Positions 38,507 to 48,812 of a stretch of 64,000 bases of DNA are shown piece by piece. The number at the start of each line of letters is the position of its first letter. The stretch's first letter is position 1. Below the pieces are notes generated by a model, which was not told the origin of the DNA, ran no database searches, and worked only from the letters and a program-made list of their open reading frames with translations. The translations under genes and the position numbers were made by a program. This DNA is from Peptoanaerobacter stomatis (GTDB lineage Bacteria > Bacillota > Clostridia > Peptostreptococcales > Filifactoraceae), in assembly GCF_000238095.2 (NCBI RefSeq), contig NZ_JH815225.1, forward strand, positions 917,140 to 981,139, read 5' to 3'.

Positions 38507-40483
38507 TTATTTATTTGCGTCCGCTATTATCTTTTGTGCTATTTGTTGTGGAACTTCATCATATCTTGCAAATTCCATTTCAAAATATCCTTGTCCTTGT
38601 GTCATGGCTTTTAAATCTATTGCATATTTGAATATTTCAGCTTGTGGTGCTTGTGCACTTATAATTTGTTTATTTCCTTTATATGCTTCCATACCCATTA
38701 CTTTTCCACGTTTTTTGTTCATATCTCCGATTACATCGCCCATATATTCTTCAGGAACTATTATTTTTAAATCCATTATAGGTTCTAACAATATAGGTCT
38801 TGCTTCTTCCATACCTTTCTTATAAGCTAATGATGCCGCTATCTTAAATGCCATTTCTGATGAGTCTACATCATGATATGAACCGTCATATAGTGTTGCT
38901 TTTATATTTGTAACAGGGAAACCTGCAAGCACACCTTTTTCCATTGACTCTATAAGTCCTTTTTCTACTGCCGGTACATAAGATTTAGGTACAGAACCGC
39001 CAAATAATTCTTCTGTAAATTCAAACGGTTTGTCGGAATGTTCAAATCTTATCTTAACGTCTCCATATTGTCCGTGTCCGCCTGATTGTTTTTTATGTTT
39101 TCCTTGAACATCTGATTTTCCTTTTATTGTTTCTCTATAAGGTACTTTCAAGTCTTCTATTCTAACATCTACACCGAATTTTTCTTTTAATTTGTCTTTT
39201 AGTGAATTTATGTGTATATCTCCTTGCACTCCTACTACTGTTTGTTTTGTTTCTACATTTCTTTCCCAAGTAAATGAAGGGTCTTCATCCAATAATCTGT
39301 GCAATCCTTGTGATATTTTATCTTCATCACCTTTATTAACAGGTTCTATTGCCACTAACATTTGCGGTTTAGGGAATATAGGCAAGTCATATGCAGATGC
39401 GTCAACTTTTTCGGCTAATGTGTCCCCTGTTAATGATGTCTGTAATTTTGTAAGTACAATTATATCTCCTGCATTGGCTTTTTCCACTTCCTGCAAGCCT
39501 TCATTTGTAGATACGTATATCTTTGCTATCTTTTCTTTAGTTCTCTTGTTTATATTATATACTTCCACATCAGGCTTTAATACACCTTGATTTATCTTCA
39601 CATATGATACTCTACCCAAGAATGAATCTACAAAAGTTTTAAATATTTGTCCATCAAATACAGTTTTATCCCTCTTCATTCTGTCAAGAGGTGACGGAAG
39701 ATAATCATTTATCATGTCAAGTAATGTGTGTAGACCTATATTTTTGGCTGTTGAACCGCAAAGCACAGGTATTATATCGCCACTTATTACTCCTTTTCTA
39801 AGCCCTATATGTACTTCTTCTGTTGTGAATTCCTCTCCTGAAAAATATTTATCAAGCAATACCTCATCAGTTTCAGCTACCGCTTCCATAAGCATAGCTC
39901 TTACATTCTCAACATCCGCTTGCAAATCTTGTGGCATATCTACTGTGACACATTCTTTACCATTATATTGTCTTGCAAATAGGTCAACTACATTTATAAA
40001 GCCTTTAAAATTTTCCGCTTTTCCCCATGGTAAATGGAAAGGTGCAACTTTTTTGCCGTATCTTTCTTTTAATTCATCTAATATTCTCTCATAATCAGCC
40101 TTTTCAGAATCTATTTTATTTACAAATATAAATCTTGGAAAATTATAATTATCTGAAAACTCCAATGCCTTGTCTGTTCCTACCTGCAATGATGTAGTTG
40201 CATCAACAACTATTATTGTAGATGCCGCAGCTATTGAAGCTGATATAGTTTCTCCTTCAAAATCAAAATAGCCCGGAGTATCCAATATATTGTATTTATG
40301 ATCTTTCCATTCTATAGCGTTTAGCCCTAATGATGAAGTAATTTTTACTTGATCTGTCGGTTTTGAAATTCTATTTGTCTTTCCTGTTGTATATAAGAAC
40401 GCCTCCATAAGATTACTCTTTCCTGATCCTGAGTGTCCAAGTATTGCAATATTTCTTATTTGGTCTGATTCATAAACCTTCAT
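38507..40483 (-). CDS. EF-G-like translational GTPase paralogue
   Basis: 658 residues, shorter than canonical EF-G (about 690). The P-loop is GHSGSGKSN instead of the AHIDAGKTT of EF-G; DTPGYFDF (G3) and FVNKIDSEK (G4) are intact, and domains II, III, IV and V follow (HKKQSGGHGQYGDV is the domain-IV signature, EPIMDLKIIVPEEYMGDV domain V). This is the widespread Firmicute second EF-G (often named FusA2), whose role is not established. It stands alone with its own terminator and a GGGAG site. The primary fusA is not in the window. Confidence 0.9.
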   Translation of the reverse strand: MKVYESDQIRNIAILGHSGSGKSNLMEAFLYTTGKTNRISKPTDQVKITSSLGLNAIEWKDHKYNILDTPGYFDFEGETISASIAAASTIIVVDATTSLQVGTDKALEFSDNYNFPRFIFVNKIDSEKADYERILDELKERYGKKVAPFHLPWGKAENFKGFINVVDLFARQYNGKECVTVDMPQDLQADVENVRAMLMEAVAETDEVLLDKYFSGEEFTTEEVHIGLRKGVISGDIIPVLCGSTAKNIGLHTLLDMINDYLPSPLDRMKRDKTVFDGQIFKTFVDSFLGRVSYVKINQGVLKPDVEVYNINKRTKEKIAKIYVSTNEGLQEVEKANAGDIIVLTKLQTSLTGDTLAEKVDASAYDLPIFPKPQMLVAIEPVNKGDEDKISQGLHRLLDEDPSFTWERNVETKQTVVGVQGDIHINSLKDKLKEKFGVDVRIEDLKVPYRETIKGKSDVQGKHKKQSGGHGQYGDVKIRFEHSDKPFEFTEELFGGSVPKSYVPAVEKGLIESMEKGVLAGFPVTNIKATLYDGSYHDVDSSEMAFKIAASLAYKKGMEEARPILLEPIMDLKIIVPEEYMGDVIGDMNKKRGKVMGMEAYKGNKQIISAQAPQAEIFKYAIDLKAMTQGQGYFEMEFARYDEVPQQIAQKIIADANK

Positions 40484-40743
40484 AAAAATGTTCTCCCTTC
40501 ATTTGTGCGAATTTATTTTTTCATCAAGCGAATAATCTTAAATTTAACTAATTATCATAAATTTTTTTGCAAATTATAAAATATATTAAGTTCTGATAAA
40601 ATCACCGACCTATTAAAAATAATATTATAAATTTAAAAATTTATATGCGATAAGTTAAGCCTTATAATCAAACGCTTTCATAAATACTATTATATAATTA
40701 TTTTTTTTAAAAAGCAATACCAATTTTTATTTAATTTACAGCC

Positions 40744-40862
40744 TTATACTAAAACTAAATAGAACTATGGAAAATATAGTATTGTGTAAATTTAATAAAA
40801 ATATAACACTATTTATAGCTTTTTCATATAAATTATCTATTATTCTATTAGGGATTAGTATT
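40744..40862. repeat. Dispersed palindromic repeat, subtype B
   Basis: TTATACTAAAACTAAATAGAAC at the left, AATTATCTATTATTCTATTA then GGGATTAGTA at the right, imperfect inverted ends. The core TTTAATAAAAATATAACACT recurs at 38200 and 59103. Confidence 0.55.
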
Positions 40863-40886
40863 ATATTAAATCCTGCTTAAATTAAT

Positions 40887-40962
40887 ATATGCTCAAATTG
40901 TTTTGCTAGCGGAATTGAAAATATTTGTGCAAAAATACCCTAAGCAAAATATATTTGAGCAT
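40887..40962. repeat. Long hairpin shared with region 63177
   Basis: ATGCTCAAATTGTTTTGCT pairs with AGCAAAATATATTTGAGCAT. The right arm and its flank (AGCAAAATATATTT[GA]AGCATT) recur at 63177-63198. It may terminate the MaoC transcript, but no T-run follows on the minus strand. Confidence 0.5.
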
Positions 40963-40999
40963 TATATAAAAAAACATTTATTTTATTAATGATAGTATT

Positions 41000-41449
41000 T
41001 TATTTGGTTGCCATTACAGTTGCCTCTCCATCTATTACAAGCTCGCCTCTTTGGTTTACAACAGTAGTTTTCATATATGCTATTTTTTTCTCCGGTACTA
41101 CTTTAGTTATTTCTCCTGTAGCTATTATAGTATCTCCTATTTTCACAGGTAATAGAAACTTAAGAGTTTGCCCCAAATATATGGCATCCGCTCCCGGAAT
41201 GCACATACCTACTAAAGTTGAAAAAAATGACGCTGTAAGCATACCATGAGCAATTCTGGTTTTAAATCTCGTATTCTTTGCATATTCTTCATTAACATGA
41301 AGTGGATTGATATCTCCTATAATACCTGCATAAGTATATATGTCTGACTCCGTTATAGTTTTTGAAACACTTTTTTTCATACCTACATGGATTTCATCTA
41401 TACTGTATCCACTCATATTTAAGCTGTTATCATCAATTAAAGGATTCAT
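41000..41449 (-). CDS. MaoC-family (R)-enoyl-CoA hydratase
   Basis: 149 residues, single hot-dog domain. The hydratase motif is seen as ITESDIYTYAGIIGDINPLHVN with the Asp and His dyad, followed by RIAHGMLTAS. Such PhaJ-type proteins hydrate short-chain enoyl-CoA or act as 3-hydroxyacyl-CoA dehydratases. GGAGG precedes ATG. No partner acyl-CoA genes are adjacent, so the pathway (fermentation or fatty-acid metabolism) is open. Confidence 0.88.
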   Translation of the reverse strand: MNPLIDDNSLNMSGYSIDEIHVGMKKSVSKTITESDIYTYAGIIGDINPLHVNEEYAKNTRFKTRIAHGMLTASFFSTLVGMCIPGADAIYLGQTLKFLLPVKIGDTIIATGEITKVVPEKKIAYMKTTVVNQRGELVIDGEATVMATK

Positions 41450-41570
41450 ATTTATACCTCCACTCTTTTAAATCAGAAAACATTTACCATATTTATTTTA
41501 TACTATTTTTATTTTATTTACAATAATTTTTAGGCATTTTCTTTATATTTATAAATTATAGATATAATAA

Positions 41571-41640
41571 ATGTTTTTAAGAATTTATTATCTAAGTAAA
41601 TTTAAGTATAATCAAAGCAGAAATATTATATATACATTAT
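41571..41640. repeat. Partial dispersed repeat
   Basis: ATGTTTTTAAGAATTTATTATCTAAG and TTTAAGTATAATC match the body of the copies at 31484 and 47503; the ends are not preserved. Confidence 0.45.
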
Positions 41641-41794
41641 AGCGAAATCTTATAGAATAATAGAAAAACATAATAATTAATTCTTCTGGTAGACTATTTA
41701 TATTAATGTTATATAATTATACGAGTTGTCCATAATTTTATTAGAAAATAGTATTAAACTAGTATCAACCTAATATAATATTAACAAAGAAAAA

Positions 41795-41833
41795 AATCAG
41801 GAGAAATACAAGTAATCTTATTTTCTCCTGATT
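41795..41833 (-). terminator. Terminator after pheT
   Basis: AATCAGGAGAAA (41795-41806) pairs with TTTCTCCTGATT (41822-41833); on the minus strand a T-run follows. Confidence 0.9.
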
Positions 41834-41842
41834 CTTTAATTA

Positions 41843-44218
41843 TTACATTCTTAAATATGCGTCAAATTTTTCTTTTAATTTATTTATTATATTTTCTTGG
41901 ACAGGGTTTACTTCTTCATCTGTAAGCGTTCTGTCTTTTCCTCTGTATATTATTGAGTATGCCATTGATTTCTTGCCTTTTTCCACTTGTGAACCTGAGT
42001 ATATATCAAATAATTCTATGCTTTCAACTATGTCGTTTGAATTTTGTTCTATGAGGTCTTGTATGTCGTTGCAAAGCACTTTTTCATCTATAACGAAGGC
42101 TATATCTCTTTTAATGGCAGGGAATTTTGATACATTTTTAGCTAATTTCACGTCAAATTTGCTCTCAAATAAGATATCAAAATCTATTACAAACATATAT
42201 ACTCTCTTTTTTATGTCGTAATTGTCCAATATAATCGGGTGTAACTCTCCTATATAGCCTATCACATTATCTTTTACAAATATTTTTGCACATCTTTGAG
42301 TATGAAAAAGCTCGTTTGTATTTTCAATTTCGTATCTTCTTTCAAAAATCCCCAAATTTTCAAAAGCACCTTCAAGCATAGATTTCAAATCAAAGAAATC
42401 TGTTTTATCTCCATATACTGCCCCTACAAGTTGTTTCTTTTGTGTCGGCTCTATCTTATCTTCTTCTTTTATGAATATGTGTCCTATTTCAAAACCCGCA
42501 AAAAATTCATTTTTCCTGCTATAATTTCTTTTTACAACGTTCATCATAGACGGCACTAAAGTGGTTCTCATTATTGAAGTGTCTTCTCCAAGAGGATTTA
42601 TTATCTTTAATAAATTTTGTTTAGGAAAATTTATCATATCAAGGTCTTTTTCACCTATAAATGAATATGTTATTACTTCTGTAAGTCCGTTAGACATTAA
42701 TGCTGTCTTGGCACTGTCTTCAAATCTTTTTTGAGGTGTTTTTTCTCCAAATGTTATTGTTGATGTTATATTTTTTGAGATTATATTGTTGTAGCCGTAT
42801 ATTCTTGCAACTTCTTCGAGTATATCATCACTCATATAGATGTCGTTCCTGTTAAACGGCACTTTCAAAATCAGCTCATCACCATTTCTTGATACTTCAA
42901 AAAACAGTTTTTCCAATATTTTTATTACTTGCTCTATTTCTATATCGTTTCCTAATTTTGCTATTATTTTTTTTGCATTTACTGTTATTTCTCTTTTTTC
43001 TATTTTTTCTTTTAATGTATCTTTTTGACCTTTTACTACTTTTCCCCAACCGTATTTATCTATAAAATAGCAAGCTCTTTCTATTGCAAGCTCAGGTCTT
43101 TGTATATCTATACCTTTTTCAAATCTACTTGATGAGTCTGTTCTAAGTCCTAATTTTTTTGATGTAAGTCTTACGCTGTCCTGTTCAAAATTTGCAGATT
43201 CAAATACTACTTCAGTTGTATTATCTGTTATCTCTGAGTTTTGTCCTCCCATCACTCCTGCTATTGCTATCGATTTTATTCCGTCTGTTATCATAAGCAT
43301 AGAGCTGTCAAGCTGTCTTTCAACATCGTCCAAGGTAACAAACTTTTCACCGTCTTTTGCTCTTTTTACAACAATTCTATCTGTTTCGAGCATTTTTGCA
43401 TCAAATGCATGCATTGGCTGACCATATTCAAGCATTACATAATTTGTTATGTCTACTATGTTGTTTATAGGTCTTACTCCTGCCTCTATCAATCTTCTTT
43501 GCATAAAATAAGGTGACGGCTCTATTTTTACATCTTTTATTTTTCTGAGCATATATCTTGGACAAAGCGCTTCATCTTCACAGCTTACTTCAAAATCAAA
43601 TTCTTCATCTATTTCATTAAACTTATTTTCAGGAAGATTTATAGGTTTGTTTATAGTTGATGAAGTCTCAAGTGCTATGCCTATCATAGACATACAATCA
43701 GGTCTATTTGCTGTAAGCTCAAATTCTATTATGGCGTCTTTCAAATCTAAAGCCTCTCTTATATCTTGACCTATTTTCAAATCACTGTCCAAAATCCATA
43801 TTCCGTTTTTAGATTTTTCGTCCATATATTTTTCTTCTACGTCCAATTCTTTGCAGGAGCATAACATTCCGTTTGATTCTACTCCTCTTAATTTGCCTTT
43901 TGTTATCTTTATTCCGCCAGGAAGTGTTGACTTATGTAATGCTACGGGCACTACATCTCCTACTGATACATTTTGTGCTCCTGTAACTATCTGCACCAAT
44001 TCATCTTTTCCGACATCTATCTGTGTTACCTGTAATTTATCAGCATCAGGATGTTTCTCTATACTCATTATCTTGCCCACAACAACATTTGATATTTCTT
44101 CACCGAGATATTCTATCGTCTCTGCTTTTGTTCCTGTCATTGTAAGTGCATCAGCCAACTCTTTGGCACTTATATCTATATCTACATAATCTCTAATCCA
44201 TTTTACCGGTACTCTCAA
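41843..44218 (-). CDS. pheT: Phenylalanyl-tRNA synthetase, beta subunit
   Basis: 791 residues. I place the start at TTG 44218 because GGAGGG lies 6 bp upstream and the protein then begins MRVPVKWIRDYVDI, the family start; the TTG at 44224 abuts the ribosome site. Visible: an EMAP-like tRNA-binding domain (VVGKIMSIEKHPDADKLQV), the B3/B4 editing domain, the B5 domain and a C-terminal anticodon-binding FDX-ACB domain (SKFPAIKRDIAFVIDEKV). It follows pheS after an unusually long 240-bp gap. Confidence 0.96.
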   Translation of the reverse strand: MRVPVKWIRDYVDIDISAKELADALTMTGTKAETIEYLGEEISNVVVGKIMSIEKHPDADKLQVTQIDVGKDELVQIVTGAQNVSVGDVVPVALHKSTLPGGIKITKGKLRGVESNGMLCSCKELDVEEKYMDEKSKNGIWILDSDLKIGQDIREALDLKDAIIEFELTANRPDCMSMIGIALETSSTINKPINLPENKFNEIDEEFDFEVSCEDEALCPRYMLRKIKDVKIEPSPYFMQRRLIEAGVRPINNIVDITNYVMLEYGQPMHAFDAKMLETDRIVVKRAKDGEKFVTLDDVERQLDSSMLMITDGIKSIAIAGVMGGQNSEITDNTTEVVFESANFEQDSVRLTSKKLGLRTDSSSRFEKGIDIQRPELAIERACYFIDKYGWGKVVKGQKDTLKEKIEKREITVNAKKIIAKLGNDIEIEQVIKILEKLFFEVSRNGDELILKVPFNRNDIYMSDDILEEVARIYGYNNIISKNITSTITFGEKTPQKRFEDSAKTALMSNGLTEVITYSFIGEKDLDMINFPKQNLLKIINPLGEDTSIMRTTLVPSMMNVVKRNYSRKNEFFAGFEIGHIFIKEEDKIEPTQKKQLVGAVYGDKTDFFDLKSMLEGAFENLGIFERRYEIENTNELFHTQRCAKIFVKDNVIGYIGELHPIILDNYDIKKRVYMFVIDFDILFESKFDVKLAKNVSKFPAIKRDIAFVIDEKVLCNDIQDLIEQNSNDIVESIELFDIYSGSQVEKGKKSMAYSIIYRGKDRTLTDEEVNPVQENIINKLKEKFDAYLRM

Positions 44219-44458
44219 ATTCAACCCTCCAAAAATATTACAGTCTTTTAATTTTATATCTTAATTATATGATTAAATAATTAAGATAAAACAACGAATC
44301 ATTATAAATATTTGAATACTATACGTTATAAAACAACAGTCATTTTTACACAAATTTAAAAATTTATGAGAAAAATAAAAAATATCTATATTCTAAATCA
44401 TAATTATAAAATTAGCAGACCATATTATTCTTAATTAAAATTTTTAAATAATATCTTT

Positions 44459-45478
44459 CTAAAATTGTTTCAAAAATCTCATATCATTTTCATACATATA
44501 TCTTATATCTTCTATTTCATATTTCATCATAGTTATTCTATCTATTCCCATACCGAATGCAAAACCGCTGTATATTTCAGGGTCTATGTTGCAATTTCTA
44601 AGTACATTCGGATGCACCATACCTGCTCCAAGTATCTCTATAAATCCTTCACCTTTGCAAGTAGGACAACCATGACCTTTACATTTAAAGCAAAGTACAT
44701 CCACTTCCGCACTCGGTTCTGTGAAAGGAAAGTTATGCGGTCTAAATTTTACTGTTATATCATCACCGAAAAATCTTCTTACAAACTCTTCCAATGTATA
44801 TTTTAAATTTGCAAATGTAATTCCTTTATCTATAACCAAACCTTCAAGCTGATGAAACATAGGAGAATGCGTCGCATCAGGAGTATCACATCTGAAACAT
44901 CTTCCAGGAGAAATCATTCTTATAGGCGGTTTTTGAGTTTTCATAGTTCTTATTTGCACTGTAGATGTCTGTGTTCTAAGCAATAAATCATTGTTCAGAT
45001 AAAATGTATCTGTCATATCTCTTGACGGATGGTATTTAGGCGCATTAAGTGCATCAAAATTATTTTCTATTGTATCCACTTCAGGTCCTTCCACTACTGA
45101 AAATCCCATTGACATAAATGTGTCTTCCATTTGAGAAGTTACTGTAGACAGTGGATGAAGAGAACCTGTAAATCTTGGTTTAACCGGCATTGTTACATCT
45201 ATGAACTCTGATTTTAATTTTTCTTCAAGTTCTATTTGCTTTAAAGCTTTTGCAAATTCTTCCAATCTCTTTTCAATTTCTTCTCTTACTTCGTTTGCAA
45301 GTTTTCCCATAAGAGGTCTTTCTTCGCTTGACAACTTACCCATTTGTTTAAGGATTGCCGTTAATTCACCTTTTTTTCCAAGATATTTAAGCCTTATATT
45401 TTCAAGGGATAATTTATCTCTTGATTTTTGCATTTCTTTGATGAATTCTTCCTTTATTTTTTGCAACTGCTCTTTCAA
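44459..45478 (-). CDS. pheS: Phenylalanyl-tRNA synthetase, alpha subunit
   Basis: 339 residues, start TTG at 45478 behind AAGGAAGTGG (family-typical start [12 protein letters not shown]). N-terminal coiled-coil arm binds tRNA; the class II core has [21 protein letters not shown], the motif 2 region [19 protein letters not shown] and motif 3 [11 protein letters not shown]. Both pheS and pheT use TTG starts, which may hold their output low and matched. No T-box precedes the cluster. Confidence 0.96.
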   Translation of the reverse strand: MKEQLQKIKEEFIKEMQKSRDKLSLENIRLKYLGKKGELTAILKQMGKLSSEERPLMGKLANEVREEIEKRLEEFAKALKQIELEEKLKSEFIDVTMPVKPRFTGSLHPLSTVTSQMEDTFMSMGFSVVEGPEVDTIENNFDALNAPKYHPSRDMTDTFYLNNDLLLRTQTSTVQIRTMKTQKPPIRMISPGRCFRCDTPDATHSPMFHQLEGLVIDKGITFANLKYTLEEFVRRFFGDDITVKFRPHNFPFTEPSAEVDVLCFKCKGHGCPTCKGEGFIEILGAGMVHPNVLRNCNIDPEIYSGFAFGMGIDRITMMKYEIEDIRYMYENDMRFLKQF

Positions 45479-45514
45479 ATTATTCCACTTCCTTATATTT
45501 TAAATTAATAAATT

Positions 45515-46276
45515 TTATTTTCTGGTCATCTCATATATCAACATTGCTGTTGCAACTGATACATTGAGAGACTGCGCATTACCTTGCATTGATATTTTTA
45601 TCTTTTTGTCAGAAACTGACAACAGCTCATCGCTTATTCCGTTTGCCTCGTTACCTATTATAAGTGCTATTTTATCATCTGTAAAGGCATTTACACAATT
45701 AACGGCATTTTTCAGAGAGCTTGAGTACAGTTTATATCCTAAATCCTTAATCATTTGAACATCATCAAGCATAAACATATTCATAAAATATATGCTGCCC
45801 ATCGTAGCCCTCACAACCTTTGGTGAAAAAAAATCCGCTGTACCCTTAATATAATATATGTCATTTATACCTTTCGCTTCTGCAGTTCTCAATATTGTTC
45901 CTATATTTCCCGGATCTTGTAATCTGTCCAATATAAGTATGTATTTACTGTTTAAAGGCTTGAAAAACTCCTTTTTTTCATATATTGCCATTATGCCTTG
46001 AGAGTTTACTGTATCCGATATAATATCGAATACAGCAGTTTTTACAAAAAATATATTTTCATCTCCAACTTTATCTCTTAAAGCTTCAAGCAATTTATCA
46101 TTTACAAAATCTTCTCTAATCATTACAAATTTTATCATATAATCAGATTTCAAAGAAAGCTCGATATTTTTTACTCCTTCATCAAAAAAAAGATTATATT
46201 TTTCTCTATATTTTTTATTTTGTAAAGATTTTACAAGTTTTATATACTTGTTGTCATTTGATTGTATCATTTTCAT
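45515..46276 (-). CDS. TrmH/SpoU-family RNA 2'-O-methyltransferase
   Basis: 253 residues. N-terminal substrate-binding domain, then the knotted SPOUT domain with LDRLQDPGNIGTILRTAEA, LIIGNEANGIS and SLNVSVATAMLIYE. The same gene neighbours pheS in Bacillus (ysgA). The rRNA or tRNA target is unknown. The ATG at 46276 has only a weak AAGAAAG site; an ATG two codons later is equally possible. 36 bp separate it from pheS. Confidence 0.92.
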   Translation of the reverse strand: MKMIQSNDNKYIKLVKSLQNKKYREKYNLFFDEGVKNIELSLKSDYMIKFVMIREDFVNDKLLEALRDKVGDENIFFVKTAVFDIISDTVNSQGIMAIYEKKEFFKPLNSKYILILDRLQDPGNIGTILRTAEAKGINDIYYIKGTADFFSPKVVRATMGSIYFMNMFMLDDVQMIKDLGYKLYSSSLKNAVNCVNAFTDDKIALIIGNEANGISDELLSVSDKKIKISMQGNAQSLNVSVATAMLIYEMTRK

Positions 46277-46314
46277 ATTTAAAAATAGCTTTCTTAAATT
46301 TAATAAATTTTTAA

Positions 46315-47250
46315 TTAGAAACTTTCATCTATATAAGCACCTGCTTCAAGAGCTGCTATTGCACCGTCAGACGCAGCAGTTACGACTTGTCTGAAACGTT
46401 TTTGTCTGCAATCTCCAGCCACATACACTCCTTGTGCAAGCTTCATATCTTCGCCTGCTACAAAATACCCGTTAGAGTTCAATTTGAACTCTTTTGCAAA
46501 TAAGCCGGTATTTGGCACATTACCTGTAAATACAAATACTCCAAGTATATTAAATTCATTTTGAGGTTTTATTTGCTCTGTATTTCCTGTTTTTAAATCC
46601 TTAATCACAATCTCGTTTACTAAGCCGTCACCTTTTATTTCATCTATGACGCAGCTCATTTTAAACTCTATTTTTTCATTATTTTTCGCTCTTTCTTGTA
46701 ATATCTTAGACGCTCTGAATTCATCACGTCTGTGAATTACTGTAACTTTTGATGCGTATTTTGTCAAAAATATAGCCTCTTGCAAAGCTGTATCTCCTCC
46801 ACCTACGACAAAAATCTCTATATCTTTGAAAAAAGGGCCGTCACAAGTAGCACAATATGATACTCCCTTTGATGCAAACTCATCTTCCCCTTTTACTCCC
46901 AATTTTCTCGGATTTGCACCAAGTGCCAATATAACAGCTTTTGCTTCAAATGTTTCTTCTTTTGTCTTGATGAGCTTCAATTTATTAGAAAAATCAAAAT
47001 CTATTACTTCCTGACTTATAAATTCCGTACCGAATTTTTTCGCCTGCTCATACATTCTATCTATTATGGCTTGACCTGATTCATTCCCAAGAGAGCCCGG
47101 ATAATTTTCCACATCCATAGTGTTAGATATTTGCCCTCCAAAAGTTGCTTTTTCCAAAACTAATGTCTTTAATTTTGCTCTTGATGTGTAGATTGCTGCT
47201 GTAAGTCCTGCTGAGCCTCCACCAACTATAATAATGTCATAGCTCTTCAT
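46315..47250 (-). CDS. trxB: Thioredoxin reductase
   Basis: 311 residues. Uses NADPH to reduce thioredoxin. FAD motif GGGSAGLTAAIYTSRA at the N-terminus, the redox pair in YCATCDGPFF, the NAD(P) motif VVGGGDTALQEA and the C-terminal GVYVAGDCRQKRFRQ. First gene of a run continuing into the RNA methyltransferase (38-bp gap). A thioredoxin gene is not in the window. Confidence 0.95.
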   Translation of the reverse strand: MKSYDIIIVGGGSAGLTAAIYTSRAKLKTLVLEKATFGGQISNTMDVENYPGSLGNESGQAIIDRMYEQAKKFGTEFISQEVIDFDFSNKLKLIKTKEETFEAKAVILALGANPRKLGVKGEDEFASKGVSYCATCDGPFFKDIEIFVVGGGDTALQEAIFLTKYASKVTVIHRRDEFRASKILQERAKNNEKIEFKMSCVIDEIKGDGLVNEIVIKDLKTGNTEQIKPQNEFNILGVFVFTGNVPNTGLFAKEFKLNSNGYFVAGEDMKLAQGVYVAGDCRQKRFRQVVTAASDGAIAALEAGAYIDESF

Positions 47251-47502
47251 AGTTTTCTTTCATTGATATGAAAATATCAACTATTCTCCCTTCTAAAATT
47301 TTTATTTTATTCTAAAACTTATACAATAAAAATAGATATAATCGTATCATATTCTATATAAAATTTTTAACTTTTTATATCATATAAATATTAATATTAT
47401 ACCATAATTTTACATAATATATTCTTTTTAATTCAAAAAATATATTATGTGTTTTTTACTATTGTTCTAAACTTTATTTAAATTAAGATATTTTCAGATA
47501 TA

Positions 47503-47637
47503 TTATACTAAAAGTTAATAAAATAATGGATATTTCTATTTTTAAGAATTTATTAGCTAAGTAAAATTAAATATACTTAAAATAAATAATTTATATAAAT
47601 ATATTCATTAATTAAGCATTTGCATTATATAATACTA
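47503..47637. repeat. Dispersed palindromic repeat, reference copy
   Basis: TTATACTAAAAGTTAATAAA at the left and ATTATATAATACTATTA at the right; body TTTTTAAGAATTTATTAGC then TAAGTAAAATTAAATATAC. The best-preserved copy for comparison. Confidence 0.6.
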
Positions 47638-47671
47638 TTAATAACAGCATAACTTTTAATAATTGCACAAA

Positions 47672-47732
47672 AAAATACATATAGATAATTTATGTATAGT
47701 ATTTTAGTCCAAAAATTATCTATATGTATTTT
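47672..47732 (-). terminator. Terminator after lipid kinase
   Basis: AAAATACATATAGATAATTT (47672-47691) and its perfect reverse complement (47713-47732), then TTTTTTT on the minus strand. Confidence 0.85.
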
Positions 47733-47737
47733 GATTT

Positions 47738-48652
47738 TTATTCCTCATAAGTGTTGCCTACTATAACGTTTATATAATTAGGTTTTACACTCAATTTTAA
47801 TGGAAGTGACGGTCCTTTTTCTCCGTCTATACTTACCGCCAAACTCCTGTCCTCGCAGTCTATTTCAAATTCTGAAGATTTTATTATTTCTATTATGTTC
47901 GAATTTGTAAAGTCTTCTCCTTTTACCACTTTTACCAATAAGTTTGCCAAATCTACAGGATTTGCCTCTTTTACTATAATCATTTCAAATAAACCATCTT
48001 TTATATCCACGTTGTTGCCGAATAATCCACCTATATTTCCTACATTTGTTCCATTTAAGACCAGAACCATATATGCTTGTAATTCAACAGTTTTTTTATC
48101 TGATTTTATTATAAATTTATTAGTTTTTATATTAGGTAATTGCGTAAGTCCTTGAAGATGATAAGCAAATGGACCAAGCCACTCTTTTAAATCCGAGTTG
48201 GTTTCAAAAGATGTCTCTGCAAAAACTCCAATTGCAAGTGAAGATAAAAATATCTGACCTGTTTGTAAACAGCCTATATCTACCATTGCAGTTTTATATT
48301 TTGCAATTTCTTCTATCGTTTTATATACTCCTGACGGCATAGATATATTTGAAGCAAAATTATTACATGTTCCACTTCCTATTACAGCGTACGGCTTTGT
48401 TATATTGTTTTTTACTATTCTTCTTGCTATTGAATCTATTGTGCCGTCACCTCCGACTCCGATAATAAAATCATAATCCAAAGTGTTCAACAATTCGCTT
48501 AAAATATCATAAATTTCTTCTTCAAGTCTTATAACAGTCAAAATTATTTTATTTTTTATAAAGTGTTCGATTATCTTATCTAATTCTGTTGCTATATCTC
48601 TATTACCTGATAATGGGTTGTATATAAACAGTGCTTTTTTATAAGCTTTCAT
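47738..48652 (-). CDS. Diacylglycerol kinase-family lipid kinase
   Basis: 304 residues from ATG 48652 (GAGGTACTAACC upstream; an in-frame upstream start has no site). Motifs: FIYNPLSGNRD, the nucleotide loop GVGGDGTIDSIA, and PYAVIGSGTCNNFA. These define the DagK/YegS/BmrU family, which phosphorylates diacylglycerol or related lipids at the membrane. The exact lipid cannot be told. Confidence 0.9.
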   Translation of the reverse strand: MKAYKKALFIYNPLSGNRDIATELDKIIEHFIKNKIILTVIRLEEEIYDILSELLNTLDYDFIIGVGGDGTIDSIARRIVKNNITKPYAVIGSGTCNNFASNISMPSGVYKTIEEIAKYKTAMVDIGCLQTGQIFLSSLAIGVFAETSFETNSDLKEWLGPFAYHLQGLTQLPNIKTNKFIIKSDKKTVELQAYMVLVLNGTNVGNIGGLFGNNVDIKDGLFEMIIVKEANPVDLANLLVKVVKGEDFTNSNIIEIIKSSEFEIDCEDRSLAVSIDGEKGPSLPLKLSVKPNYINVIVGNTYEE

Positions 48653-48812
48653 GGTTAGTACCTCGTTAAATTTGAAGTTCATACTAATCTCTAATTAAAA
48701 TAATAGTATACTTAAATGTGTAAGTTATATTTTTATATGTATTGTAATAATTTTAGATTTATCACTCTAAATAGGTGTTAGTATTATTATGTATGTTTTT
48801 TTGTAATATGTA

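Larger units (their letters stand above)
40484..40999. other. Intergenic region with repeat and large hairpin
   Basis: No gene. It holds repeat subtype B (40744-40862) and a long imperfect hairpin (40887-40962) just past the MaoC gene stop. Confidence 0.55.
41450..41842. other. Intergenic region with partial repeat and terminator
   Basis: No gene. It holds a partial repeat copy (41571-41640) and the pheT terminator (41795-41833). Confidence 0.5.
47251..47737. other. Intergenic region with repeat and two hairpins
   Basis: No gene. It holds an ACATAATATATT/AATATATTATGT hairpin (47409-47455) with TTTTTT on the plus-strand side, a dispersed repeat (47503-47637) and the lipid-kinase terminator (47672-47732). 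Confidence 0.55.

Noticed and set aside
47409-47455. Plus-strand terminator
   Set aside because: The hairpin and T-run are good, but no plus-strand gene precedes it; kept only as part of the intergenic description.
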